58,034 nucleotides of DNA, from NCBI GenBank assembly GCA_003151955.1, contig PLZB01000010.1, positions 1-58,034 on the forward strand, in the 5' to 3' direction. The notes below the pieces were generated by a model, which saw only the letters and a list, made by a program, of their open reading frames with translations, ran no database searches and was not told the origin of the DNA. Shown piece after piece: positions 43,779-51,113 of the stretch. The stretch's first letter is position 1, and every line of letters starts with the position of its first letter. The translations under genes were made by a program, and so were the position numbers. Origin of the DNA: Acidimicrobiaceae bacterium. Lineage in GTDB: Bacteria; Actinomycetota; Acidimicrobiia; Acidimicrobiales; UBA8190.

Positions 43779-44941
43779 ATGGATGTGGTGCACGCCGTGT
43801 GCGCTGGTCTGGATGTCTCGAAACGAGACGCCAAGGTCTGCGTTCGGAAGCAGGAACCGGGCCGGAGTCGGGCTTCGTCGACGGTGACAACGTGGGGGGC
43901 GACAACTCCGAGGATCCTGGTGTTGCGGGACCATCTCATCGGCGAGGGGGTCACCCTCGTCGTGATGGAGGCCACCAGCGACTACTGGAAGCCGTTCTAC
44001 TATGTGCTCGAGGACGGCCCGTTCGAGTTGATGCTCGTCAACGCCCGGCATGTGAAGAACCTCCCCGGCCGCAAGACCGACGTCTCCGACGCCGCCTGGC
44101 TCGCTCAGCTCGGCGCGCACGGCCTGGTACGCGGTTCGTTCGTCCCGCCTCAGCCGATCCGCCAGCTTCGGGACCTGACCCGGACACGGACGTCTGTCGT
44201 CCGCGAACGCGGCCGTGAGATCCAACGTCTGGAGAAGCTTCTCGAAGACGCCGGCATCAAGCTCTCGTCGGTCGCCTCCGACATCACCGGGGTGTCGGGC
44301 CGCGCCATGCTCGAAGCGCTCGCCGCCGGCGAACACGACCCCGTGGTCCTGGCCGAGCTGGCCCGACGGCGGCTTCGGTCCAAGATCCCCGAACTGACCG
44401 AAGCGTTGACCGGCCGGTTCAGCGACCATCACGCCTTTCTCGTCCGGGTCCACCTCGACCTGATCGACCAGCACACCCGGGGATCGCCACCACCGTCGCC
44501 GACATCATCATCGCCGAGACCGGAGCCGACATGAGCCGATTCCCGACCGCCGGCCACCTGGCCTCCTGGGCCGGGACCTGCCCGGGGTCGAACGAGTCGG
44601 CCGGCCGGGTCAAGTCAACCCGAACCCGCCTCGGGAACCCCCACCTCAAAGGCGCGCTCGGCATCGCCGCCATGGCCGCCGCCCGGACCAAAGGAACCTA
44701 CTTTTCCGCCAAGTACCGGCGGATCGCCTCACGACGGGGACCCATCAAGGCCATCGTCGCCATCGAACACGCCATGCTCATCGCCATCTGGAACATGCTC
44801 ACCGCCCAAGCCGACTACCGCGACCCCGGCGACGACTTCTACACCCAGCGGAACCCCGACAAAGCCAAACACCGGGCCGTCGACCAACTACGACACCTGG
44901 GATACGCCGTCACCCTGGAGCCCCTCCCCGCGACCGGTTAG
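43779..44941 (+). pseudogene. IS110-family transposase, internal deletion and frameshift
   Basis: The N-terminal DEDD RuvC-like domain is present (GLDVSKRDAKV, VVMEAT, KTDVSDAAWLAQL) up to HLDLIDQHT. The C-terminal Transposase_20 domain resumes in another frame with PGIATTVADIIIAE and continues through GHLASWAGTCPGSNES to the stop at 44941. The segment normally joining them, about 30 residues leading to the PGI motif, is missing. The junction is near 44475. A deletion of about 80-95 bp therefore shifted the frame and inactivated the protein. A separate ATG at 44531 would give only the C-terminal 136 residues. Confidence 0.85.
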
Positions 44942-45059
44942 GCAGCAATCTTCGCGTCAGATGTGGAACAGACAGAGCTCCCGACCCTGCTTGGCCAGAT
45001 GCGCCGACCCGCTCCGTGCAACACGGGAGACCTTCTGACGATCCGCACCGGGCCAGTGT

Positions 45060-45075
45060 CCCTCACCAGTGAGGG
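45060..45075. repeat. perfect inverted repeat upstream of fic
   Basis: CCCTCACCAGTGAGGG, 7-bp arms around a two-base centre, 45 bp before the Fic start. It could be an operator half or the end of an upstream transcript. Confidence 0.6.
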
Positions 45076-45083
45076 TTATTAAA

Positions 45084-45113
45084 CGATCATATCTGATCGT
45101 GAGATAGTAGGTT
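45084..45113 (+). promoter_or_regulatory. fic promoter with palindromic operator
   Basis: CGATCATATCTGATCG (45084-45099) is a palindrome with perfect 6-bp arms, followed by a -10-like TAGGTT at 45108-45113, six bases before the ATG. The operator would overlap the spacer between -35 and -10, a layout expected for repression. The Fic protein has its own winged helix and may autoregulate. Confidence 0.55.
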
Positions 45114-45119
45114 AGCGAC

Positions 45120-46289
45120 ATGATCTACCAGGCTCCCGTGCTGAAACCGCCCGACCTCGAGGCCCTGGCTGCGATCGAGGCGCTGCGGGGCGAGATGCGG
45201 CACTTCCTGGTCGAGCCCCGCCGCTGGTTCGGAACGCTGCGACGGACGGCGCTGGCGCGCGCCGTGCAAGGGTCCAACTCGATCGAGGGCTACCACGCCA
45301 GCGTCGAGGACGTCGCCGCCATCGTCGAAGGCGAGGAGCCCCTCGAGGTGAACGAGGAGACGAGGCTTGCCGTCGTCGGTTACCGGGACGCCATGACCTA
45401 CGTGCTGCAACTGGCCCGACAACCGATCCGGATCGACGAAACGCTCCTGAAGTCGCTGCAATTCATGATGCTCAAGCACGACATGAGCAAGAACCCGGGG
45501 CAGTGGCGACCAGGCCCCATCTGGATCGAGGACCAGGACGGTCGAGTCGTCTACAACGCCCCGGACCGAGAGCTGGTGGAACCACTGATCGCGGAGCTGA
45601 TCGGAACCCTCGAACGGGACGAGGAGACACGTCTGGTCGGGGCCGCCATGGCCCATCTGAACCTGGCGCTCATCCATCCGTCCTCGGACGGCAACGGCCG
45701 GATGGCCCGCTGCCTCCAGTCACTCGTCCTGGCTCGTGGGGGAATCCTCTCCCCGGAGTTCGCCAGCATCGAGGAGTACCTCGGACAGCACACCGACGAC
45801 TACTACTCAGTGCTCGCCGAGGTCGCGGGGGGAAGCTGGACACCGGAGCGCACCGCTCGCCCCTGGATCGAGTTCTCCCTGACTGCGCATTTTCGCCAGG
45901 CCAGGACCGTCCTGCGCCGTATCCGGGAGATGGAGGAGCTCTGGGATCGCTGCGAGCAGCTCGCCGCCCGCCACAGGCTGGCGCCGCGTTGCGTCGGGGC
46001 CCTCTGCGACTCCTCCCGGGGGTGGAGAATCCGCCGGTCGCTCTACATCAAGGTGACCAGGTCCACCATCGGCGAGGACCTGACTCATGCCACCGCGACG
46101 AGAGACCTCCGAGCCCTCGCCGAGGCCGGACTCCTCGAGGCCCAGGGCGAGAAGCGGGGCCGGGTCTACCTGCCGACACCCGAGCTCCGGCAGGTCTGGG
46201 ATGCCATCCGAGCCCGCCGGCCGGTACCTGCGGAGGAGAGCCCGTATCCCCCGGACGCGCAACTCCAACTGCCGGGCGTCGCCGGGTAA
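45120..46289 (+). CDS. Fic family protein with winged-helix C-terminus
   Basis: A 389-residue Fic-domain protein, probably an AMP- or nucleotide-transferring enzyme acting on protein hydroxyls. The core motif is HPSSDGNGRMAR (186-197), with Ser in place of the usual Phe after HP but catalytic His, Asp, Asn and Arg kept. An inhibitory helix motif SNSIEG (52-57) lies before the core, so the protein carries its own brake. The N-terminal Fic_N-like region spans 1-100. The C-terminal 300-389 looks like a winged helix (TATRDLRALAEAGLLE). The start is leaderless, with TAGGTT six bases upstream. Confidence 0.88.
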   Translation: MIYQAPVLKPPDLEALAAIEALRGEMRHFLVEPRRWFGTLRRTALARAVQGSNSIEGYHASVEDVAAIVEGEEPLEVNEETRLAVVGYRDAMTYVLQLARQPIRIDETLLKSLQFMMLKHDMSKNPGQWRPGPIWIEDQDGRVVYNAPDRELVEPLIAELIGTLERDEETRLVGAAMAHLNLALIHPSSDGNGRMARCLQSLVLARGGILSPEFASIEEYLGQHTDDYYSVLAEVAGGSWTPERTARPWIEFSLTAHFRQARTVLRRIREMEELWDRCEQLAARHRLAPRCVGALCDSSRGWRIRRSLYIKVTRSTIGEDLTHATATRDLRALAEAGLLEAQGEKRGRVYLPTPELRQVWDAIRARRPVPAEESPYPPDAQLQLPGVAG

Positions 46290-46482
46290 CAACAAGCCCG
46301 GAAGCCCCGGGGTGGGACGGACCCGGCCAAGCCGACGGCTCCTTCGAGGAGGTCGACGTCGACGGGGTGGCGGTCGTTGCCAACTACCAGCTGAGTTCAG
46401 CTGCGGTCAACGCTGCCCCCATAAGTTGCGGTGCAGACTGGTGCAGAGACACGTCCGAGGACTTGGCCGGACAACAAGATCC

Positions 46483-46526
46483 GGTGGGGCTAGCTGGAAT
46501 CGAACCAGCGACCTCAGCATTATCAG
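46483..46526 (-). repeat. tRNA-Ile(GAT) 3' half, copy A
   Basis: On the minus strand this reads from the anticodon loop CTGATAA through TGCTGAGGTC and a T-arm with paired stem GCTGG/CCAGC to the acceptor strand TAGCCCC and ACC. The 5' half of the tRNA is absent. Such 3' ends are classic integration sites for tyrosine integrases. Confidence 0.8.
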
Positions 46527-46640
46527 ATCTGTACCGGCCCGCCCCTGACCAGGGTGTTTGGCAATATGGGCAGGTCAGGGGCCGCTTTTGCTGACCGCTC
46601 GTGACCGATACGGTCCGACGTTCCAGGTCGCTCGTGGTGT
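46516..46640 (+). repeat. direct repeat, copy A (pairs with 50701-50820)
   Basis: About 115 bp aligned with 50701-50820. Shared blocks include TACCGGC, TTTGGCAATA, GGGCAGGTCAGGGG, GACCGCTCGTG and CCGACGTTCCAGG in the same order and spacing. It forms the right flank of att-like site A. Confidence 0.8.
46541..46582. terminator. hairpin conserved in direct repeats A and C
   Basis: GCCCCTGACC pairs perfectly with GGTCAGGGGC across a 22-base loop, followed by GCCGCTTTT. It is repeated, with one wobble pair in the stem, at 50729-50768. It may be a terminator or a recombinase-bound structure. Confidence 0.45.
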
Positions 46641-46720
46641 AGATGTGGTGCAGGCGGGGGGTGCCTCGATGACCGTCTGGTCGGAGACCACAACCCTACG
46701 GATCCAGTATGATGAGTGGT

Positions 46721-46951
46721 ATGACCAGTACCAAGATCGCTGTGAGCCTGCCGTCCGAGCTCGTCGCCCAGGCGCAGCGCGCCGTGGCTGAAGGTCGCGC
46801 CGCGAGCGTCAGCGGCTATGTCGCACACGCGCTGGAGGAACAGGCGAAACTCGACGACCTCGCTTCCCTCCTCGACGAGATGCTCGCCGAGACGGGCGGT
46901 CCTCTCACGACCTCCGAGAAGAGGGACGCCGACCGGGCTCTCGGCCGATGA
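46721..46951 (+). CDS. VapB-like ribbon-helix-helix antitoxin
   Basis: A 76-residue antitoxin. The N-terminal TKIAVSLPSELVAQAQRAV is a ribbon-helix-helix DNA-binding strand and helix, and the C-terminal part is acidic and probably wraps the toxin. The start is the third in-frame ATG, seven bases after TATGAT (46708-46713). Its stop overlaps the toxin start by four bases (ATGA). It would repress its own promoter with the toxin. Confidence 0.82.
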   Translation: MTSTKIAVSLPSELVAQAQRAVAEGRAASVSGYVAHALEEQAKLDDLASLLDEMLAETGGPLTTSEKRDADRALGR

Positions 46952-47313
46952 GCACGGCGATCCTCGACACGGGCGCCCTCATCGGGTTCGAACGCAACGA
47001 CCGTCAGGTGGTGGCCATCGTGGCGCGGGCACTCGAACACCACGACTCCCTGCTCGTCCCTGCTGGTGTGGTGGCCCAGGCGTGGAGGGACGGCAGTCGC
47101 CAGGCTCGTCTGGCCCGACTCCTCGGCTCGCCGATCTGCACGGTTCTTCCCCTGGACGATCACGCCGCCCGGGCCGCCGGCCAGCTCTGCGGGATGGCCG
47201 GCAGCTCGGACATCGTCGACGCCTCCGTGGCGATCGCCGCACGGGACCGCCAGGCGCGAGTGATCACCTCCGACCCCGACGACATCCGTCGCCTCGACAT
47301 CGTCCCCGTCTAG
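46948..47313 (+). CDS. PIN-domain toxin (VapC-like)
   Basis: A 121-residue PIN-domain ribonuclease. Acidic active-site residues are visible in ILDTGALIGFE at the N-terminus, in SDIVDASVA and in ITSDPDD near the end. VapC toxins cut specific RNAs and are held inactive by VapB. It is translationally coupled to the antitoxin upstream. It is the first gene pair after att-like site A and may be cargo of an integrated element. Confidence 0.85.
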   Translation: MSTAILDTGALIGFERNDRQVVAIVARALEHHDSLLVPAGVVAQAWRDGSRQARLARLLGSPICTVLPLDDHAARAAGQLCGMAGSSDIVDASVAIAARDRQARVITSDPDDIRRLDIVPV

Positions 47314-47371
47314 CAGCAAGGGGCGCCGAAGCCTTTCAGCCAGCGGGTAGATAACCGTACAAGGTTGCTCA

Positions 47372-47394
47372 CTCAGCTCAGCTCAGCTCAGCTC
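47372..47394. repeat. (CTCAG)4 tandem repeat
   Basis: Four perfect CTCAG units plus CTC, in the 243-bp gap after the PIN toxin. CTCAG also occurs in the core of the att-like repeats, perhaps by chance. Confidence 0.85.
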
Positions 47395-47556
47395 CGCTCC
47401 TCGCCACGGACACCGGGGCGACCTGACGCTGGCGGCTCTTCGGAAAGAACCCGGGGACGGCACCTCGGCCGACAGCATGCTCGCGAAAGTTGCAAGCGCC
47501 CAGAACGGCCCTTCTGGGCTATCTCCACGGACTGACCCGACGCCCATGGCCAGAGA

Positions 47557-48046
47557 TCAGCGCTGAGCGGCAGCAGCGCCATGTTGCGTAGCAGCCAATG
47601 CGTTGAACTGAGCCAGCAGCTCTTTTGATACTCGGTCGGGGAAGAACCGTAGCGGCGAGAGGCCGAATGTCTTTAACTGGCCGATACCTGTTGGCTGCAA
47701 TAATGCATGGCACACCGTGGAGCCAGCGGAACTCGACGACCTCTGCCCAGCGGAAGGCGAGGCTTCGGCCGAAGTTGTGAATCGTCACCCCCTGCCTGTC
47801 TGCGATCACCCTGGCCAGCGCCAAGCGCCGGCCGATCCACGCCCACAGGGCGCCGAGGACCGGCACGATGGGCCGCCCTTCCGAGGCTGCCTGAGATCCA
47901 CTCGCCACGACCACGCCGATCCCCAGAGCCAAAACCACGAGCCCGGCAACCAGGAAGATGCCCCCTATGTACAAGCGTCCTCGGATTCGGAAGACGCGCT
48001 TTCCGCTGGAACGGACCATTTCACCAGGCCGTGCTTCGTCCCTCAT
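47557..48046 (-). pseudogene. membrane PH-domain protein, frameshifted near the end
   Basis: The first 145 residues carry two hydrophobic segments (IGGIFLVAGLVVLALGIGVV, then ALWAWIG) and a bacterial PH-like domain (GVTIHNFGRSLAFRWAEVVEF). At an AAAA run (47623-47626) the frame shifts. The natural C-terminus, LLAQFNALAATQHG, is found in the next frame and ends at a TGA at 47557-47559. Uninterrupted reading gives an unrelated 30-residue tail ending at 47519. This is either a sequencing slip at the homopolymer or a real mutation. Confidence 0.6.
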
Positions 48047-48204
48047 AGGCCCACATTTTCGCGCCGCTGTCCGGGCGCACCTACCCAGCCCCGATCGCCG
48101 GGTCGATGCGCACTCGCGATCGGCCAGGAACCGCTGGCACCGAACACCAGCGAGCAGCTCGACTCGGCGAAGGTACGTGGGCTCCGAAGCTTGCGCCGAG
48201 TTCC

Positions 48205-48660
48205 CTACCTTCTGACCAGTCCGCCCCAGGACCAGCGCGGGATGTCGAGGCCGTCCGGCACATCAGCCTCCGAGTCCGGGTACTGACCCATCGCGGCCGT
48301 GGTCGCCCAGGCGAAATAGTCGTGCAGAACAGCGCAGAGACGTTGATCGTCCACCAGGCCGACGTCCTCCAAGGCCTCGTCGAAGCAGGCAATGGCCTGA
48401 CGGTCCATTTCCTCGTGCGGTCCTCCGTTGCCGCTGTGCATCCGCACCACCGACGACTCATCACCGTACGTCTCAGAGTAGGTGCAAGGACCGCCGAGCG
48501 CCTCGGTCCAGTACGCGGCGAGGCGCTCGGTGTGCTGCGGGTGGAACCCATGACTGAACGCGTGGCCGACCACGGAGTCCGCCATCACCCGGGCGCGCCA
48601 CGCGCCGGCCAGCCGTAGCAGTCCCTCGCGTCCGCCGGCCGCCTCGTACACCGTGGGCAC
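48205..48660 (-). CDS. truncated haemoglobin (group II-like)
   Basis: A 151-residue globin of the truncated type. It has YEAAGGREGLLRLAGAW at the N-terminal helix, HPQHTERLAAYWTEALGGP with the E/F-region pattern, GDESSVVRMHSGNG with the proximal His region and DYFAWA near the end. It binds haem and oxygen or NO in the cytoplasm. The GTG start is supported by TATCAT (48669-48674) eight bases upstream. It sits between the PH-domain gene and the AbrB antitoxin inside the island, which is an unusual place for a housekeeping globin. Confidence 0.82.
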   Translation of the reverse strand: MPTVYEAAGGREGLLRLAGAWRARVMADSVVGHAFSHGFHPQHTERLAAYWTEALGGPCTYSETYGDESSVVRMHSGNGGPHEEMDRQAIACFDEALEDVGLVDDQRLCAVLHDYFAWATTAAMGQYPDSEADVPDGLDIPRWSWGGLVRR

Positions 48661-48973
48661 AGACCATGATGATACGGGAAGAGTGCGCTCGGACCGCCGA
48701 GGGTCCGTAACTCGTGATCGTGCGAACGAACCGGCATCACGTTGGAGAATTCGGCGCCACGGGTACGGGGGCCATGTCGCGAAATCCGCGATCTGCGCGT
48801 CGGAGATGCCCCCAAAATGTCGTCCAGGAGAGTCTCGAGTGACGCCGCCCCCCATCCCCGAACGCCGGGTCCTGAGCGTTCTCGAGGGGGCAGGCTGGCG
48901 CTTCCGGCGCTGTCCCCCGTGGCGGACGATGCCATCGGCTGCCTTGTATGCCTTTCTGGTGTACAATGCAGAG

Positions 48974-49213
48974 ATGAGCGGCGTCGTGACAGCCAAGGTT
49001 TCCCAGCGGGGGCAGACGAGTCTCCCTGCTGAGCTGCGACACCGATGGGGCATCGCCGAAGGCGGCGACGTTGCCTTCATCGATCTCGGGGATGCCGCGT
49101 TGGTTCTGCCCGGCGGCATGGAGGCGGCAAGGGCCGAGGTGCGGCGAGTACTGGCGGCCGGTGCGTACGCTGACGGGCTGGCAGCCATCGACGACCCTGA
49201 CCTTGCCCTCTAG
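48974..49213 (+). CDS. AbrB/SpoVT-type antitoxin
   Basis: A 79-residue protein with the swapped-hairpin AbrB/MazE DNA-binding fold: TAKVSQRGQTSLPAELRHRWG, then GGDVAFIDLGDAALVLPG. The C-terminal tail (AAIDDPDLAL) is likely the toxin-binding part. The ATG is six bases after TACAAT (48962-48967), giving a leaderless start. It overlaps the next gene by 11 bp. Confidence 0.82.
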   Translation: MSGVVTAKVSQRGQTSLPAELRHRWGIAEGGDVAFIDLGDAALVLPGGMEAARAEVRRVLAAGAYADGLAAIDDPDLAL

Positions 49214-49643
49214 GCCCCTCCTGCTCGACGACCGCGCCCTCGTCGCGCTCCTGGTCGGTGAGCGACTCCCGATCGCGAAGCGAGCTGAGCGCTTCACCAC
49301 GACCTACTTCTACTTCCGAGCGTGCCGCGCCGTGGTGGCCGGCGCTGGCGGGCGCCTGTCAGGGCCGTTTGAGCACCTCGACCCGGGCCGCAGGGCCGCG
49401 GCCCTTGAACGCATGCTGGCGTTACCCGAGGACGTCGGCTTGCCCGAACCGAGACTCATCGTCCCGGTGATGGTCGACGTGCAACGTCGTCATCCGAGTC
49501 TGAACGTCTTGAACACCGAGGCCACGGCCGCTGCCTTGTTGTTGGGGGCAAAGATGGTCCTTAGCCCTCCGACGGCCCGAGGTCAGCTGGAGGCGGTCCT
49601 GCCGATCGAGCGCATTGCCTTCCAGACCGTCGACCTCCCGTAG
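49203..49643 (+). CDS. PIN-like putative toxin, partner of AbrB antitoxin
   Basis: A 146-residue protein beginning at a TTG that overlaps the antitoxin gene. PLLLDDRALVALLVGE is PIN-like at its N-terminus, and LNTEATAAALLLGAKMVLSP resembles the later PIN block. The acidic residues are fewer than in VapC, so this is a divergent PIN-like domain. The pairing with an AbrB-type antitoxin makes toxin the best guess. A longer in-frame reading starting at 49071 would overlap the antitoxin gene and lacks coding sense. Confidence 0.68.
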   Translation: MPSRPLLLDDRALVALLVGERLPIAKRAERFTTTYFYFRACRAVVAGAGGRLSGPFEHLDPGRRAAALERMLALPEDVGLPEPRLIVPVMVDVQRRHPSLNVLNTEATAAALLLGAKMVLSPPTARGQLEAVLPIERIAFQTVDLP

Positions 49644-49990
49644 GCCGGGCCCCTGTCCCCGAATCCCGCCGAGGACTATCCCCGAAGGTCCGGCGGGGTA
49701 TCCCTTACCGCCGCCCAGTGGATGCTCGCACTTACGGCGGACGGCGGTAGCGCAGTCAGACACCAGCCCCGGGCCGGGGCGACCCCGAAGATCGTTGTCG
49801 CAGCACTGGGGCGCTCGACGATCGGCCACGGAAACGACCTGGCCGACCCACGAAGGGCCCTCGACCCGACGCGCACCACGACATGCTGAGGTACCACCTG
49901 CGTCGAGCACGACCACCCAACGGATGTGGTGCAGTGTGGTGCAGCACGACCAGCCAGGTCCGGTCCGGCGACAAAAGTCCTGGTCAGGAG
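49644..49990. other. attachment-like left arm B, no coding gene
   Basis: A non-coding stretch after the PIN-like gene. It contains GTGGTGCAGTGTGGTGCAGCAC near 49925-49946, a paired arm motif like that near 46430. The stretch leading into the second tRNA half shares the order and spacing of site A. Open frames on both strands here lack coding sense. Confidence 0.55.
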
Positions 49991-50032
49991 TGGGGCTAGC
50001 AAGAATCGAACTTGCGACCTCAGCATTATCAG
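49991..50032 (-). repeat. tRNA-Ile(GAT) 3' half, copy B
   Basis: On the minus strand it shares the CTGATAA anticodon loop, TGCTGAGGTC and TAGCCCC with copy A. The T-stem is different but still paired (GCAAG/CTTGC instead of GCTGG/CCAGC). Compensatory stem changes suggest both descend from functional tRNA ends rather than from one recent duplication. The last codons of the Xre gene lie inside it. Confidence 0.8.
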
Positions 50033-50397
50033 TGCACACCCCCACCATCCCGGGCAGGCTGCTGACCAGGGACGACGTGGCTTCGAGTGTCGTCGTCTCG
50101 CTGGTCGTGACCCGTACGTGACCCAACGGCGAGTGACTCGGGCTTCGATTCGAGCCTGCCCAGCTCTGCTTCGAGTTGGTCGACGAATGCCGGCAGGTCA
50201 GTCCCGAGCTCTCGGCAGATGGCCCGAAGCTCAATGACGTCCAAGCGGCGCTCGCCCGTCTCGACCTTGCTGACGAACGTCTGGAGCCGACCGAGGCGGG
50301 CAGCTAGATCGACCTGCCGGAGGCCTGCGTCTTCACGCTGCTGCCGGAGGAGGAGAAGCATGACCCCGTACTCGGGGCTGTGAATGGATTTCGCCAC
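50029..50397 (-). CDS. Xre-family HTH regulator
   Basis: A 122-residue protein with a Cro/CI-type HTH: LRQQREDAGLRQVDLAARLG, then QTFVSKVETGERRLDVIE (residues about 17-60). A Leu/Glu-rich helix follows. The start is taken as the GTG giving VAKSIHSPEYG; longer readings cross the palindromic operators. The last codons and stop fall in the tRNA-like core, so its 3' end was probably formed by integration there. It is divergent from a 75-residue gene and would bind the palindromes between them. Confidence 0.8.
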   Translation of the reverse strand: MAKSIHSPEYGVMLLLLRQQREDAGLRQVDLAARLGRLQTFVSKVETGERRLDVIELRAICRELGTDLPAFVDQLEAELGRLESKPESLAVGSRTGHDQRDDDTRSHVVPGQQPARDGGGVH

Positions 50398-50413
50398 GAC
50401 ACCAGTACAGACT

Positions 50414-50460
50414 CCAGCTTGGGGTACCCCAAGCTGGGATACCCCATCTTTGGGTACACT
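50414..50460. promoter_or_regulatory. double palindromic operator and promoter
   Basis: A perfect 24-bp palindrome (50414-50437, centred on GGGGTACCCC) is followed by TACCC-N7-GGGTA (50440-50456). The second site overlaps TACACT (50455-50460), a -10 box six bases before the rightward GTG. Binding would block the small gene and probably autoregulate the Xre gene. Confidence 0.7.
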
Positions 50461-50466
50461 TAGCAC

Positions 50467-50694
50467 GTGGCCGCAGAGATCCCTCCCCATCCCGACGCCG
50501 GCATCAAGGAAGCTCGCCATGTCGTGATCTACGAGTGGACTCTCATCCTCGAGGGACCTTGGTCGCTGCCCGACCCTGTGGCAGTCGCCGCCGTCGATCA
50601 GGTGGAGAGGGGGCTCGGACCGTTCCTCGCCGACCTGCAGGTTGTGCTGAGCGCTGCATGCAGGACCCCGCTCGTCCTCCGGGCGGACGACTAG
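50467..50694 (+). CDS. small protein controlled by the Xre operator, unknown
   Basis: A 75-residue protein starting with GTG six bases after a TACACT box that lies inside the second palindrome, which supports it as a real gene. VVIYEWTLILEGPWSLPDP and a helical VAAVDQVERGLGPFLADLQ follow. No family is recognised. Its placement opposite an Xre regulator inside a 0.67-kb segment bounded by attachment-like repeats suggests a two-gene module. A toxin or an accessory factor is possible but not shown. Confidence 0.55.
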   Translation: MAAEIPPHPDAGIKEARHVVIYEWTLILEGPWSLPDPVAVAAVDQVERGLGPFLADLQVVLSAACRTPLVLRADD

Positions 50695-50696
50695 CA

Positions 50697-50820
50697 GCGG
50701 CCTCAGCCTTCAGATCAGTACCGGCACTCCCTTGACCAGGGCCTTTGGCAATACGGGCAGGTCAGGGGGCCCTTTCCCGACCGCTCGTGCCCGATTCGAA
50801 CCGACGTTCCAGGGCGTCCT
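50697..50820 (+). repeat. attachment-like right arm C
   Basis: It begins GCGGCCTCAGCCTTCAGATC, close to the core of tRNA halves A and B, and then follows site A for about 115 bp including the hairpin at 50729-50768. The T-arm part of the tRNA is missing. B and C together therefore look like one A-type site separated by 0.67 kb. Confidence 0.75.
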
Positions 50821-50831
50821 AGGCTCGCGGG

Positions 50832-50996
50832 ATGGCGCACGACGGTCTCGTGGACGATCTCCGATCGCTGGTGGACATCGCAGAGGATGTCCGTGACGGC
50901 AGGCGCACCTCATTCCCGAAAGACGAAGTCGGGCGCTTGTGCACCGACCTTCGTCGGGCGATAGAGCGGCTCACAGACGCCGAGACCGCCGGGTAA
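50832..50996 (+). CDS. small 54-residue protein, unknown
   Basis: An ATG six bases after TAGGCT (50820-50825) opens a 54-residue frame: MAHDGLVDDLRSLVDIAED at the start, then a basic patch and an amphipathic helix ending in TDAETAG. The leaderless promoter layout and balanced composition support it, but it is short and no family is recognised. Confidence 0.45.
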   Translation: MAHDGLVDDLRSLVDIAEDVRDGRRTSFPKDEVGRLCTDLRRAIERLTDAETAG

Positions 50997-51113
50997 CCGG
51001 GTCTCCGCTGGGCCGGGTCGGGGACATCCAGGCGTTGTCAGCCGGCCATCGGGGAACCGAAGCGGGCACGTGAGAACAGGACAGGCCGGCCGTCGGCCTG
51101 CGGCAAGCGCGCC

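Larger units (their letters stand above)
46290..46707. other. attachment-like region A, no coding gene
   Basis: A 418-bp gap between Fic and the VapB-like gene. It holds a paired arm repeat (GGTGCAGACTGGTGCAG near 46430), a tRNA-Ile 3' half, a long hairpin and a second arm-like pair near 46635-46653. This combination resembles a tyrosine-recombinase att site. No integrase gene is present in the window. Confidence 0.6.

Noticed and set aside
48737..49300. Leftward frames over the AbrB/PIN-like pair
   Set aside because: They lie opposite two overlapping genes with recognisable folds and a good promoter, and show no motif.
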